Position numbers and translations under genes: made by a program. This document shows positions 1-10,710 of a stretch of 64,000 bases of DNA, in pieces. Under the pieces are notes generated by a model. That model did not search any database, was not told the DNA's origin, and was given only the letters and a program-made list of their open reading frames with translations. Numbering within the stretch: position 1 is the first letter of the stretch; the number at the start of each line of letters is the position of its first letter. This DNA is from Hydractinia symbiolongicarpus. Taxonomy: Eukaryota > Cnidaria > Hydrozoa > Anthoathecata > Hydractiniidae. The DNA lies in assembly GCF_029227915.1 (NCBI RefSeq), contig NC_079876.1, positions 16,060,001 through 16,124,000 of the forward strand, given 5' to 3'.

Positions 1-862
1 GCAACAGGTATACATATTTCTAAAAAATATGTTTTTTCGGTTTTGACGGCCGATTGCTGACTTCAGCGAAATAATAAACCCCAAAATCTGATTAAGCGCC
101 CACCAAAACCACATGATCATATACATAATTTTTGATCAGCAGTTTAAGCTCTACAAAATGGAGGCAACGTGAAACCAACTTTTTTTGTGTGTGTGGATGG
201 GTTGCTAAGGTCATCAAAATTCAAACAACGCTTCGGCCTTCCGTTCCAACATTCACTGTTAGTATTTGACTATTCTTTAGATAGCTAACTTTTAGTGCCG
301 CACACATGTGGCCCAATAACTAGCCAGGAGGCTGAAGGGAAATGGTCTTTAGCTAGCAAACGTTACTTTTCTACTAGTGAGCTAGCTAAAAGTTACTGCA
401 TGCTATGCAAATATTTATTTATGCTGTAGGGAATTGTTTTTTAGTAAGCCAGGTGGAATTCACAGCTTCGTCTGGAAAGTATATATATAGCTATAGCTAA
501 CTAAATACTGTCACACTGCTAAACACTTATTTTCCCATAAAAATATAAATTGGTGTTTCCTACTAACGCTCAACGATAGGCTATTCTATTTTATATCTCG
601 TGGAATAAGACGCGGTAAAAAAACGTGTATTTATAAATGTTGTTAATTAACTATATTTCATCCAACTTTAGGAGCATATGCTTTTACAAGTTTCAAGTAC
701 TTCGAGTCCTACTTATGTTGGAAATTCTGAAGCAATCTCGCAAAAGTTTATTCCTGAGAATAAATTTATAATCATTTCATTTGCATTAAAAGTTCTTTAT
801 GTAAGAACTAAAAATTGCGGCAGCAAAAAATTTGTTTGAAAATAAAAATAGTAGAAAATGTT

Positions 863-938
863 AAAATTTTCATCGAGGTAATCCAAAAAAGGAAAAGTGG
901 GGTGTTTTCCTTTTTTGGATTACCTCGATGAAAATTTT
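863..938. repeat. Perfect inverted repeat, 34-bp arms, 8-nt loop
   Basis: The left arm 863-896 is the exact reverse complement of the right arm 905-938, separated by eight bases at 897-904. The same structure recurs at 3933-4008 in the second copy of the duplication. It could be a very short foldback element or the fused termini of one. No coding sequence lies inside it. Confidence 0.95.
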
Positions 939-960
939 ACCAAAAGGAAAGATGCCAAAT

Positions 961-1262
961 AACTTGGAAACAAGGTCGTAACGTCAATGATTTTTCACTG
1001 CGTGGGTAACTAGGGACCACCTAGGACCAATTTGGGTAATTTTCCCCAACCTAGGTCCCCAAATGCGTTTCGGAATAGGCGGGTTGATGATGTCATCAAA
1101 AAACCCTAATATATCTGCAACCATTTGTCAAAGACGCATGGTCCTATACATTTTCTTGATCAGCGTTTCAAGATCTATACGATGAAGGCAACAGGTATAC
1201 AAATTCCTAAAAAATTTTTTTAAGGTTTTGACGGGTTTTTGCTGACGTCAGCAAAATTTTTA
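961..1262 (+). repeat. Terminal-type repeat block A
   Basis: This block matches 2837-3150 (block B) and 4031-4332 (block C). It contains the motif TGATGATGTCATCAAA followed by AAACCCTAATAT, and ends near a run encoding no protein. Copies A and B flank the reverse-transcriptase debris at about 1422-2640, as the terminal or untranslated repeats of a retroelement would. A and B differ by many substitutions, so they are much older than the 3-kb duplication. Confidence 0.75.
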
Positions 1263-1421
1263 ATCCCTGATAACTCTCTTTTTATTGACCTTTTGCCTAA
1301 GTGGATTTCTCCACGGGCTTTTATAGACTAGTATCCTATATTAAATTAATGAAGCCATTACAGTGCACTTAAAACTTTAGTTGACAGTAAAGCTTTTTTT
1401 TTAAGTAGTTTCCATTTTCTG

Positions 1422-2640
1422 TTGGTAGTGAAGCTTTCAAACGTAAATATGTGGAAGAGAGAGTGAAAAACCGGATTTTAGAAGTGGAAACGTTGTCTAA
1501 AATTGGAGAAGCTTATCCGCATGCTGCTTACGCTGTCTTCGTACATGGATATTGAATGGATATGTTTGCAACGACTGGTAGAGATTATTACTCTCTCTTC
1601 CAGTTAAATATGGAGGATTAGCAATATTTGATCCGTCCAAACGTTGCGTCACTGAGTACAGCAATTCTAGGCCCCTGACAAGTAAAATGGTTGAGAAAGT
1701 GAAATGTCAAGACGATAATAATGACGAATTAATAGAGGACGTATTGAAGAAGCGAAAAAATGAAATTAAAACATAAAGAGGAAGACTTGTGAAATGACGT
1801 TAACATCAATAAAAAGTCTTTGACCAACTAAACTAAACTAAAAGTAAGAGCGCTCGAGGCTTCTTTGGAAACTGGTGCTTCGAGTTGGTTGAATGCCTTG
1901 CCAATTAGAGAACATGGATTCGTTTTGGATAAACAATCATTTTGGGACAGTTTATTCATATGATACTGCATCCTGCTAAAGCGATTACCATCCAGATGTG
2001 TTTGTGGTGTTTCTTTTACAATTAAACACGCGCTATTCTGTCCAAAAGGTTGTCTCATAACATTACGACACAACAAAATCCGAGACTTCACTGCCGAACT
2101 ACTTCAGGAATGTTTCAAGGACGTGAGAATAGAGCCCGTATTACAGGAAATCGCTGGTGAACAGTTTTCTTCATCAACCATAACTACTGACGAGACACGA
2201 GTAGACGTAGCTGCTAGAGGATTTTAGATCAGAGAGCAAATGGCTTTTTTTGATGTGAAAGTTTTTAACCCAACGGCCAAAATGCACCTGAACCGTGATC
2301 TGAAAGCATGCTACAAAACCAATGAGTCAACTAAAATAAGAACGTATAATGCGAGACTCAATACTGTTTATCAAGGATAATTCACTCCCCTAATCTTCAC
2401 GTATTTTGGAAGGGTGTCTCGAGAATGTGCTACGGTTTACAACAAACTGTCTTGTTCGATTGCTGAAAAGCGAAATGAATCACTGAGTATCACGAAAAAT
2501 TGGCTGAGAACTGAATAAAGTTTCAATGTGCTGAGATGAAAGCTACTTTGTATTCGTAGATCGAGAGGAGTAAAGTCTGAAGCATCGCTAGTTCGCGACA
2601 CAGACGTAAACATTGTGTCGTTTGAAAGCAGATTGGTTTG
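1422..2640 (+). pseudogene. Decayed retroelement protein (region C-terminal to reverse transcriptase)
   Basis: Conceptual translation over several frames gives stretches that I recognise from the part downstream of the reverse-transcriptase fingers/palm in a family of cnidarian retroelement proteins: SEAFKRKYVEERVKNRIL, AYPHAAYAVFVHGY, SSWLNALPIREHGFVLDKQS, CVCGVSFTIKHALFCPKG, LRHNKIRDFTAELL and, further on, AFFDVKVFNPTA. Stop codons and frameshifts interrupt it throughout. The catalytic reverse-transcriptase motifs are not present in the window, so this is a 5'-truncated dead copy. The family name is from memory of similar translated repeats and has not been verified. Confidence 0.75.
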
Positions 2641-2836
2641 TGAATAAGTTGAACTGTTAAATCATTACCAAGTTGCGTCAATGTTTACTTTTATATGTTT
2701 CTTTGTTATCTTTCCACATATAACGTCTATGTACTTTTGTGTTTTTTGTTGTAGACAGGTTGATGAAAAAGAAAATTATACATGATTAAAACAAAAAAAA
2801 CAAAACAAAAAAAAACTTAAAACTTTGAGCTCAAAT

Positions 2837-3150
2837 AACTTGGAAACGAGGTGGTAACGTCAATGATTTTCATCGTTTGGGTAACTAGGGACCACTTAGG
2901 ACCAATTTGGGTAAGTTTCCCAAACCTGGGTCCCCAAATCCGTTTTGGAATGAATGGGTTGATGACGTCATCAAAAACCCTTTACACCCTAATATCTCTG
3001 CAAGCGTTTGTCAAAAGTATATGATCCTATACATTTTCAGGATCAGCGTTTCAAGATCTATACGATGAAGGCAACAGGTATACATATTTCTAAAAAATAT
3101 GTTTTTTCGGTTTTGACGGCCGATTGCTGACTTCAGCGAAATAATAAACC
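2837..3150 (+). repeat. Terminal-type repeat block B
   Basis: This is a diverged copy of 961-1262, sharing the motif TTGATGACGTCATCAAAAAC and the run GATCAGCGTTTCAAGATCTA. It runs across the junction at 3070/3071 into the second copy of the duplication. The following 3180-3240 sequence repeats part of the block once more in weaker form (GATCAGCAGTTTAAGCTCTA), suggesting an internally tandem structure. Confidence 0.7.
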
Positions 3151-5288
3151 CCAAAATCTGATTAAGCGCCCACCAAAACCACATGATCATATACATAATT
3201 TTTGATCAGCAGTTTAAGCTCTACAAAATGGAGGCAACGTGAAACCAACTTTTTTTGTGTGTGTGGATGGGTTGCTAAGGTCATCAAAATTCAAACAACG
3301 CTTCGGCCTTCCGTTCCAACATTCACTGTTAGTATTTGACTATTCTTTAGATAGCTAACTTTTAGTGCCGCACACATGTGGCCCAATAACTAGCCAGGAG
3401 GCTGAAGGGAAATGGTCTTTAGCTAGCAAACGTTACTTTTCTACTAGTGAGCTAGCTAAAAGTTACTGCATGCTATGCAAATATTTATTTATGCTGTAGG
3501 GAATTGTTTTTTAGTAAGCCAGGTGGAATTCACAGCTTCGTCTGGAAAGTATATATATAGCTATAGCTAACTAAATACTGTCACACTGCTAAACACTTAT
3601 TTTCCCATAAAAATATAAATTGGTGTTTCCTACTAACGCTCAACGATAGGCTATTCTATTTTATATCTCGTGGAATAAGACGCGGTAAAAAAACGTGTAT
3701 TTATAAATGTTGTTAATTAACTATATTTCATCCAACTTTAGGAGCATATGCTTTTACAAGTTTCAAGTACTTCGAGTCCTACTTATGTTGGAAATTCTGA
3801 AGCAATCTCGCAAAAGTTTATTCCTGAGAATAAATTTATAATCATTTCATTTGCATTAAAAGTTCTTTATGTAAGAACTAAAAATTGCGGCAGCAAAAAA
3901 TTTGTTTGAAAATAAAAATAGTAGAAAATGTTAAAATTTTCATCGAGGTAATCCAAAAAAGGAAAAGTGGGGTGTTTTCCTTTTTTGGATTACCTCGATG
4001 AAAATTTTACCAAAAGGAAAGATGCCAAATAACTTGGAAACAAGGTCGTAACGTCAATGATTTTTCACTGCGTGGGTAACTAGGGACCACCTAGGACCAA
4101 TTTGGGTAATTTTCCCCAACCTAGGTCCCCAAATGCGTTTCGGAATAGGCGGGTTGATGATGTCATCAAAAAACCCTAATATATCTGCAACCATTTGTCA
4201 AAGACGCATGGTCCTATACATTTTCTTGATCAGCGTTTCAAGATCTATACGATGAAGGCAACAGGTATACAAATTCCTAAAAAATTTTTTTAAGGTTTTG
4301 ACGGGTTTTTGCTGACGTCAGCAAAATTTTTAATCCCTGATAACTCTCTTTTTATTGACCTTTTGCCTAAGTGGATTTCTCCACGGGCTTTTATAGACTA
4401 GTATCCTATATTAAATTAATGAAGCCATTACAGTGCACTTAAAACTTTAGTTGACAGTAAAGCTTTTTTTTAAGTAGTTTCCATTTTCTGTTGGTAGTGA
4501 AGCTTTCAAACGTAAATATGTGGAAGAGAGAGTGAAAAACCGGATTTTAGAAGTGGAAACGTTGTCTAAAATTGGAGAAGCTTATCCGCATGCTGCTTAC
4601 GCTGTCTTCGTACATGGATATTGAATGGATATGTTTGCAACGACTGGTAGAGATTATTACTCTCTCTTCCAGTTAAATATGGAGGATTAGCAATATTTGA
4701 TCCGTCCAAACGTTGCGTCACTGAGTACAGCAATTCTAGGCCCCTGACAAGTAAAATGGTTGAGAAAGTGAAATGTCAAGACGATAATAATGACGAATTA
4801 ATAGAGGACGTATTGAAGAAGCGAAAAAATGAAATTAAAACATAAAGAGGAAGACTTGTGAAATGACGTTAACATCAATAAAAAGTCTTTGACCAACTAA
4901 AATAAACTAAAAGTAAGAGCGCTCGAGGCTTCTTTGGAAACTGGTGCTTCGAGTTGGTTGAATGCCTTGCCAATTAGAGAACATGGATTCGTTTTGGATA
5001 AACAATCATTTTGGGACAGTTTATTCATATGATACTGCATCCTGCTAAAGCGATTACCATCCAGATGTGTTTGTGGTGTTTCTTTTACAATTAAACACGC
5101 GCTATTCTGTCTAAAAGGTTGTCTCATAACATTACGACACAACAAAATCCGAGACTTCACTGCCGAACTACTTCAGGAATGTTTTAAGGACGTGAGAATA
5201 GAGCCCGTATTACAGGAAATCGCTGGTGAACAGTTTTCTTCATCAACCATAACTACTGACGAGACACGAGTAGACGTAGCTGCTAGAG
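3071..5288 (+). repeat. Copy 2 of 2.2 kb direct tandem duplication
   Basis: This is nearly identical to 1-2219. It carries its own foldback at 3933-4008, repeat block C at 4031-4332 and reverse-transcriptase debris at about 4491-5288. The copy ends within the retroelement reading frame at 5288, where sequence with CTTCTCTT motifs takes over. In copy 1 the debris continues to about 2640. Confidence 0.95.
4491..5288 (+). pseudogene. Second, truncated copy of the retroelement pseudogene
   Basis: The sequence and the stops match copy 1 (from 1422 on) apart from a few substitutions. It is cut off at 5288, just after the residues TRVDVAAR, by the start of the subterminal-repeat element. It is non-functional for the same reasons as copy 1. 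Confidence 0.75.
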
Positions 5289-6378
5289 AACACTTCTCTT
5301 CTGTATAAAAAACTTCTCTACTTTGATACCCAAAGTTCTCTTCCGTTCGAAACACTTCTCTTCCAAGTGCGAAAAAATTCTCTTCCATAAGCTTGAAAAT
5401 TTCCCAGACTGAATCTGGTCCCTAATATATGAATTTATCCAGATCTTGTTTATGAATAAATGGCACACCCCGGGCCCTGCGCGTTTAAAATAAGATTTTT
5501 CGCAGGAAAAACTTTGCGAAATTTCAAGCTATATTCTTATACGGAAGCCTAATACGAGATTGTTTTTTTATCTACTTTCCACTAACTTTGAACTTTTATA
5601 ATTGCGATTCGGCGAAATTAGAACGTTTTGCGGCTTACAATTGACCTCACTTTGTCCGGAAATAAACATTGATTGTGATTTACAAAAACCAAGATATTTT
5701 TTTTGTAGCAATAAACATTGTGATGTTTGTTCGGAAAAGAACTCGTGGTTTTCAAAAAACAAGATATATATATTTCTAAAATCCAAGCATTTTACATTGT
5801 TACAGGTGTTGTATTACATATATCTTTCTACTGTACAAATCAAGGCGATATAATAATCAACAAATTCATGAGCTGTATCTGTATCTGATCTGGTACAGAT
5901 AGTTCGCTAAACTCTTCTAGCTCATTAAGATCTAAAGTTTTTTTAAAAAACTCCCAACCGTATATTTCTGGAACAAAGTACAATGAATCAGTCCTTCCGC
6001 GGGGAGCAGTAGCACCTTTGCTTGGTGCTAACAGATGTTGATGTTCTATCACTACTGCTAGCATGACTTGTGTTAGTTACACAAGACAACGAAGACCTTG
6101 TGGCTGATGGTTTCATGCTTGTTTGACGACGGTTGAAAAAAATATGTCACATGGCGAGGGGACTGGTCCCATGTAATAAACCTCACAAAAGGTTAAAACT
6201 ACGGACCAATGATGTAAAATTGCGGACCAGATTTTAGAATGCAAGTTGTAAAGAGCCACATGCAGAGAAGTGTTAAGTGCAGAAGGGAAGTGTCAAAGTA
6301 CTGAAGAGAAGTGTCAAAATACAGAAGAGAAATGTTTCGTTATATAGAAGAGAAGTGTTTTTGATTTGGAAGAGAAGT
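5289..6378. mobile_element. Element with inverted subterminal repeats (GAGAAGTG family)
   Basis: The left flank (5289-5385) carries at least five copies of a CTTCTCTT-like motif. The right flank (6262-6378) carries six copies of its complement, AGAGAAGTG, about 20-25 bases apart. AACACTTCTCTT at 5289 and AAGAGAAGTGTT at 6348-6359 are exact complements. Multiple short inverted subterminal motifs are typical of non-autonomous DNA transposons. I see no clean target-site duplication. The interior holds a 74-codon minus-strand frame (5840-6064) that I do not recognise, and no transposase. Confidence 0.6.
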
Positions 6379-6720
6379 GAGCCATAGGAACCATCGTATA
6401 GTTAGGAGATAAATTTCGCCTAATTTGGCCTTCATAGCCTATTTAGGCTATTCAGTTGTCACGTGACGTACATATAAACATCGTTTAAAAATTCTATGAA
6501 GTTTGCCGGTCTTCCTAATCAGTGTTTTTTCTATTAACTATGGTCTAATCAATAATATATACAGCGAGACTTAGTTATTATAGTTTATTTTTTTGTTTTA
6601 TTTTTTCATTTTAACATTATGTTTTTGCAGAAAACTTTGTAGCTAAGTATCGTCTATAAATAATAGAAACAACATTATTATTTAGATCTACTGGAAACGG
6701 CAATTGTTTATATAATTCCA

Positions 6721-7240
6721 GAGCCTTTGCTATCTACTTCGAGCTGTCGATTTGATTGAGCTGCGTTTACATTCAAACTTTTATGCTTCACATAATGTTG
6801 ATAAAAAAATTATGGAGAACTTTCCTCGTATTGAAAGAGGACTTTTTGAATCAATATTTCCTCATGAAGTTGCTGATGAATTTACAGGAAATAAAAGCTT
6901 AGATAGAATATCATGTGTTACCAAGGAAGCCATTTTTAATCCTAAGAATACAAGATTCTGCTCTTTAATGGATATGCTTGCTCTTGCAATAGTTATTGGA
7001 AAAAATATTGAAACCGTATACCCTCATGATATAGATGATATCCATGGAAGTTATGATAATGGGTTGATTACCCCAAGAACAAGTACAGAATATACGAGCG
7101 AATGAATCACCATTAGTAGTCAAGAATGGGTGAGGTTAGAAAAACGCCATTTGGGTTATTTGAGCCAAACCGCTTTGTATATATCTCCTGCCACATTGGA
7201 AAAAGACAAAACGTCAGCAACAATGAATTTAATTGACAAA
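6721..7240 (+). pseudogene. Broken vertnin-like fragment
   Basis: An open frame from 6721 to a TGA at 7103-7105 reads SLCYLLRAVDLIELRLHSNF and later FNPKNTRFCSLMDMLALAIV followed by TVYPHD. This matches the layout I know from vertnin-like proteins: a start rich in L-R-V-x-x-x-E-L, then a Leu/Ala-rich helix and a Y-P motif. After the stop, another frame (7129 on) reads GLFEPNRFVYI, which resembles the W-x-P-N-H-F-V-P motif near the end of such domains. The domain therefore looks split by a frameshift and stop. There is no in-frame ATG at the front. The splice-like TTCCAG at 6720 could make it an exon, but a decayed mobile-element fragment is more likely. Confidence 0.5.
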
Positions 7241-8640
7241 GGTTTAAAGTAATCACCCTGTAGGCAACTTTTTTTAGGAGTGCCTATTTTATTGTACAAA
7301 ATGAAAGATATACATAAGAAAACATTATCCTGAAGATTTTATTGAAAACTGACAACCAGAACATGTTCAAATGTTTCATAGAAATAAACCCCAATTTCTC
7401 TTCGCCTACAGAACCGCCATTGCATTTCATTGCACGAATCATGCGATAATAAACGTACGGCAAAATCTATAACATGGTTGCTGGATTCATGACATTACAG
7501 AAAAAATAATGCATGTGGGAGTGTCTCCGTAGCTGTGTTTCCATCGTAATGATTTTATTAATGTATCCAAAAAATTCCGAACATAATAAATCAGATAAAT
7601 CAATCGAAGTTTCTGTGTTATTCTTTATTATTTAAACGTTCTAACTTACTGAAATCAGACTTCTTTGCAACACTGACCACCTCTTGTTTCTGTTTCCGAA
7701 GACAGCTTCGCCTCGCTAGCTGTCTCACCTTTTGATTATTTTCCTTTGTTCAAACAGTTAGTCGTTTCTTTATGGAGACATTATCAGATCTAGACTACTA
7801 GAATAACTAAATTTTCAGAATTTCCCCTTTGATGCTCTAAATTTAATTATCTCCATAGTGCTTCAACTATCTTCAACTATCACAATAAGAATTCTCCCCC
7901 GTTGGGTATTTTGGCTTATAATATGCAGTAATCCCGGTCATGATAATAAAAAAAGAGAGAGCGTTATAAGCATTAATTATCATAATTAATAACTACGAGG
8001 CAATGCTGTGATTTCTTCTTTCTGTTTTGTTTTGTCTGGTCTCCAAAAACAATGACGAATAGAATAGAAGAAAATTAAATCTGAGTGGAGAAAGTGATAC
8101 GGATGTTTTTACGCGCGGCCACTTTTTTAAACAGAATTAAAATTTCTTTCTACTTTTTGCAAAGACAAAACAAGCCAAAAAGAACAGCATTGTGATTCGG
8201 AGCCTACCATATTGTGATTTTATCAAACTCCATCTCAGAGCTCATTTAAAGTTAAGGCCGTTTGTTTACCTACGGTTTCACACGAACATTTTGTGACGGC
8301 CCGCTTATTAGACAAGAATAAGAGATCAACAAAATCGTTAAATATGGCGGCTGAAAAAAACAACAATGAAATTAAGATATTGAAGTACCATTATTTCGAT
8401 TTCTTATACCTTTTACATCCTCAAATTTTCAGGAAAGCCATAACTCCGTCTGAACTTTGAAATAAATAAATAAAATGTATATGTTAATTTTTTTTCGATA
8501 AGGGTGATTACGCGCCTAAGAGGTAGCTAAGAAGTAATTTATTGCTTGTGTTTTTAAAAGAAAAAGTTCTGAACATTGGAAGTAAACATTCAGCTTTATT
8601 TCTTAGAAATAATTAATAATGCATTAGCTGCCATATTTTT
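7241..8640. other. Non-coding stretch
   Basis: This is AT-rich sequence with no reading frame that I can assign. I saw no repeats longer than short homopolymers. Confidence 0.5.
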
Positions 8641-9049
8641 ATGTTGTACCCAAATATCTTCAAGATTTTACATATTCTTGCTGTAGTGCCAGTAACGACA
8701 GGTTCTTGGGTGAGAGATCTATATCATCGTTACGACGAGTAAAGACATATTTAAGAAGCTCGATGGCCCAGGTATGTTTCTACAATATAACATTGCGTAG
8801 TAAGGAGAATGCAACATTTTTAATCTTGTCGTGTATCTTAATTTATTGAGTTATCTGTTTTGATTGTGAAACACCACATTAAGTTCATTTAATTATAATT
8901 TTAAAACTTTTGTTCAGGATCGATTTAATGGCTTGGTGTTGCTAAATATCCACAACAAGATGAAAATAAATTTAGATGACGTAATCGATATGCTGGCAAT
9001 AAAATATCTAAAAAGACTTAAAATGTTAGATATCCTGAACGATGATTAA
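8641..9049 (+). pseudogene. hAT transposase C-terminal remnant, with an intron
   Basis: Frame 8641 on reads MLYPNIFKILHILAVVPVTT, the P-V-T-T motif of hAT transposases. A one-base deletion near 8724 shifts the frame, after which ERSISSLRRVKTYLRSSMAQ follows. GTATGT at 8772 and TTGTTCAG at 8910-8917 bracket a 146-bp intron. The next exon, 8918-9049, continues in phase with DRFNGLVLLNIHNKM and ends at TAA. This is the hAT C-terminal dimerisation region. No N-terminal zinc finger or catalytic core is seen, so it is a fragment of a dead or domesticated copy. Confidence 0.75.
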
Positions 9050-10630
9050 AAGTGTAGCAGTCTTGATAAAAATATAAATCTTGTATATTATTATCTGTTG
9101 TTTAAATGTCGCCGTACATAAATTCCCTAAAAGTAATAACGCATGACATCAAATTTTTTAAAAAAATGAATTAAATTACTCAAGTTGTACAAAAAACATT
9201 TCAAAATATAATCTTTGTCAGCTAAAAAATTAAAAAACCCACCTTACACCTACTTAGCAAAGATGAGTCTGAGAGATTATTTAAAGCTATTTCAGCCGTT
9301 TAAGGGCGTTAAAGGCCGTTGGCTTCCAGGGCGCCGCACTGAATTCGTTTGGGGCTCACAACGCCCCTAAACCCCCAGTTGTCAGGCGGTGAAGCCTATT
9401 CGAAGTTTTTTTACACAAGTCAAAAAAAGCTCTGCACGCTAGCCATGTCGCAAATAATGGACTAAGAATTTTCTAGTCAACGGCAGTCTACTATCACCCC
9501 ACCAGGGGACATATTATGAAAAAAGAAGTCCATATTCGACGGCACTACCAGCGTTCAACAAAACTTACTGTGCCATGTTGATACTGCATTTCTAAATGAT
9601 GTCATTAAAATTTAACATTATTGTTATACATTGAAAGGTATTGTGAATTTGATTCTTTTGAGGTTGAGATTTTGATTTTTGTTTGACCTATTATGTTTCC
9701 AAAATGCAGACTTTGTTTGTTATGAACTTATTATAGACAATTTAATTTGCTTTTATGTCTAATATTAATAGTTAAATAGTTTTGTAAAAAAAGAACTTAT
9801 GATATAATGACTATCCGAATATGTTTTTTAACAATTACGGTGTCTTTATGTCAATTTTCCTATTAAAACTCTAAAGTTTTTCGACCTAAGCTAGATTGCT
9901 TCTTTCTTAAAAAATAATTTCTTGTAGCTCAACCTTCTGAGTGGCCTGGTGATTAAACAATTATATTAAGTATGTGAAAGGATGGAGAGTGACATTAATG
10001 ACGGAGATCTTACTTGAGCTGTTTCGTACCCTTTTGATCGGTCCTTATTTTTGGCAAGATTTAAAACCTAATGTTCCTACATAATTGGTTCTCACATATA
10101 ATATAATGTGTCTTGTACAACTACTGTTTTTTTGTGACAACCAGAAAATTATAGCTAAACAGCTTTGCCTTGATTAACACACCGTTATGTTTCGCAACCT
10201 AATGAAAAAAAATATAGTTGCTATCAGTTGTTGGATTTTTCCCAAATCTTATTAACAGTCTGTAGAAAAGAGGAAATGCAGTTAAAGTTAAGGTTACGTC
10301 GGCACTTTTGCAATGACGTCATTAGCAAATTATTATTCGACCAGAATAATCATGTCTACATTTTAGGTATCGCTTTTTTTCTTAAATTAATTTCGGGTCT
10401 GGTTCGTTCATTTATATTTGGTTCTAAGAAAAGTTCTTAAGATTTTGTTCACGCAAAAAGGTATTTAAAAGTTTATATCTTTGAAATTTTTGAATAAAGT
10501 AACTGGAAAGAAGTTTACTCAAGTTTTGAAAGTAAATCGAAACACCGAAATCATAACATTTGCAAAACATATATTATTAAGAGACAAACAAAAAGGTCTC
10601 TGTCTCTCCTATATATCTTAATGCACCAGT
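9050..10630. other. Non-coding stretch with a GC-richer patch
   Basis: The patch at about 9285-9540 (containing GGCTTCCAGGGCGCCGCAC and ACGCCCCTAAACCCCCAG) is more GC-rich than its surroundings. It looks like the end of a hAT-type element, which would fit its position just behind the hAT remnant. I found no matching opposite terminus. No coding sequence is recognised. Confidence 0.35.
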
Positions 10631-10710
10631 CAGGGTTTAACAAGACAAAAAAGTGTTAAACAAGACAAAACAGGATTAAACAAGAGATAACAGGGTTAAA
10701 CAAGACAAAA
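10631..10710 (+). repeat. 20-bp tandem repeat, four units
   Basis: Four head-to-tail units of exactly 20 bases share the core TTAAACAAGACAAAA with a CAGGG start. The third unit is the most diverged. There are no spacers between units, so this is a minisatellite. Confidence 0.9.

Larger units (their letters stand above)
1..2219 (+). repeat. Copy 1 of 2.2 kb direct tandem duplication
   Basis: This stretch reappears almost base for base at 3071-5288. The offset is 3070 up to a T-run near 1391, where one T is missing from copy 2, and 3069 after it. I saw only a few substitutions between the copies, for example at 1831, 2053 and 2125. Homology stops abruptly at 2219/5288. The copy contains a long perfect foldback (863-938), a 300-bp repeat block (961-1262) and reverse-transcriptase-like debris (from about 1422). 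The near identity points to a very recent duplication or an assembly duplication of one allele. Confidence 0.95.

Noticed and set aside
10631-10710. Possible CRISPR-like array
   Set aside because: The units abut without spacers and the context is an animal genome. It is a minisatellite.
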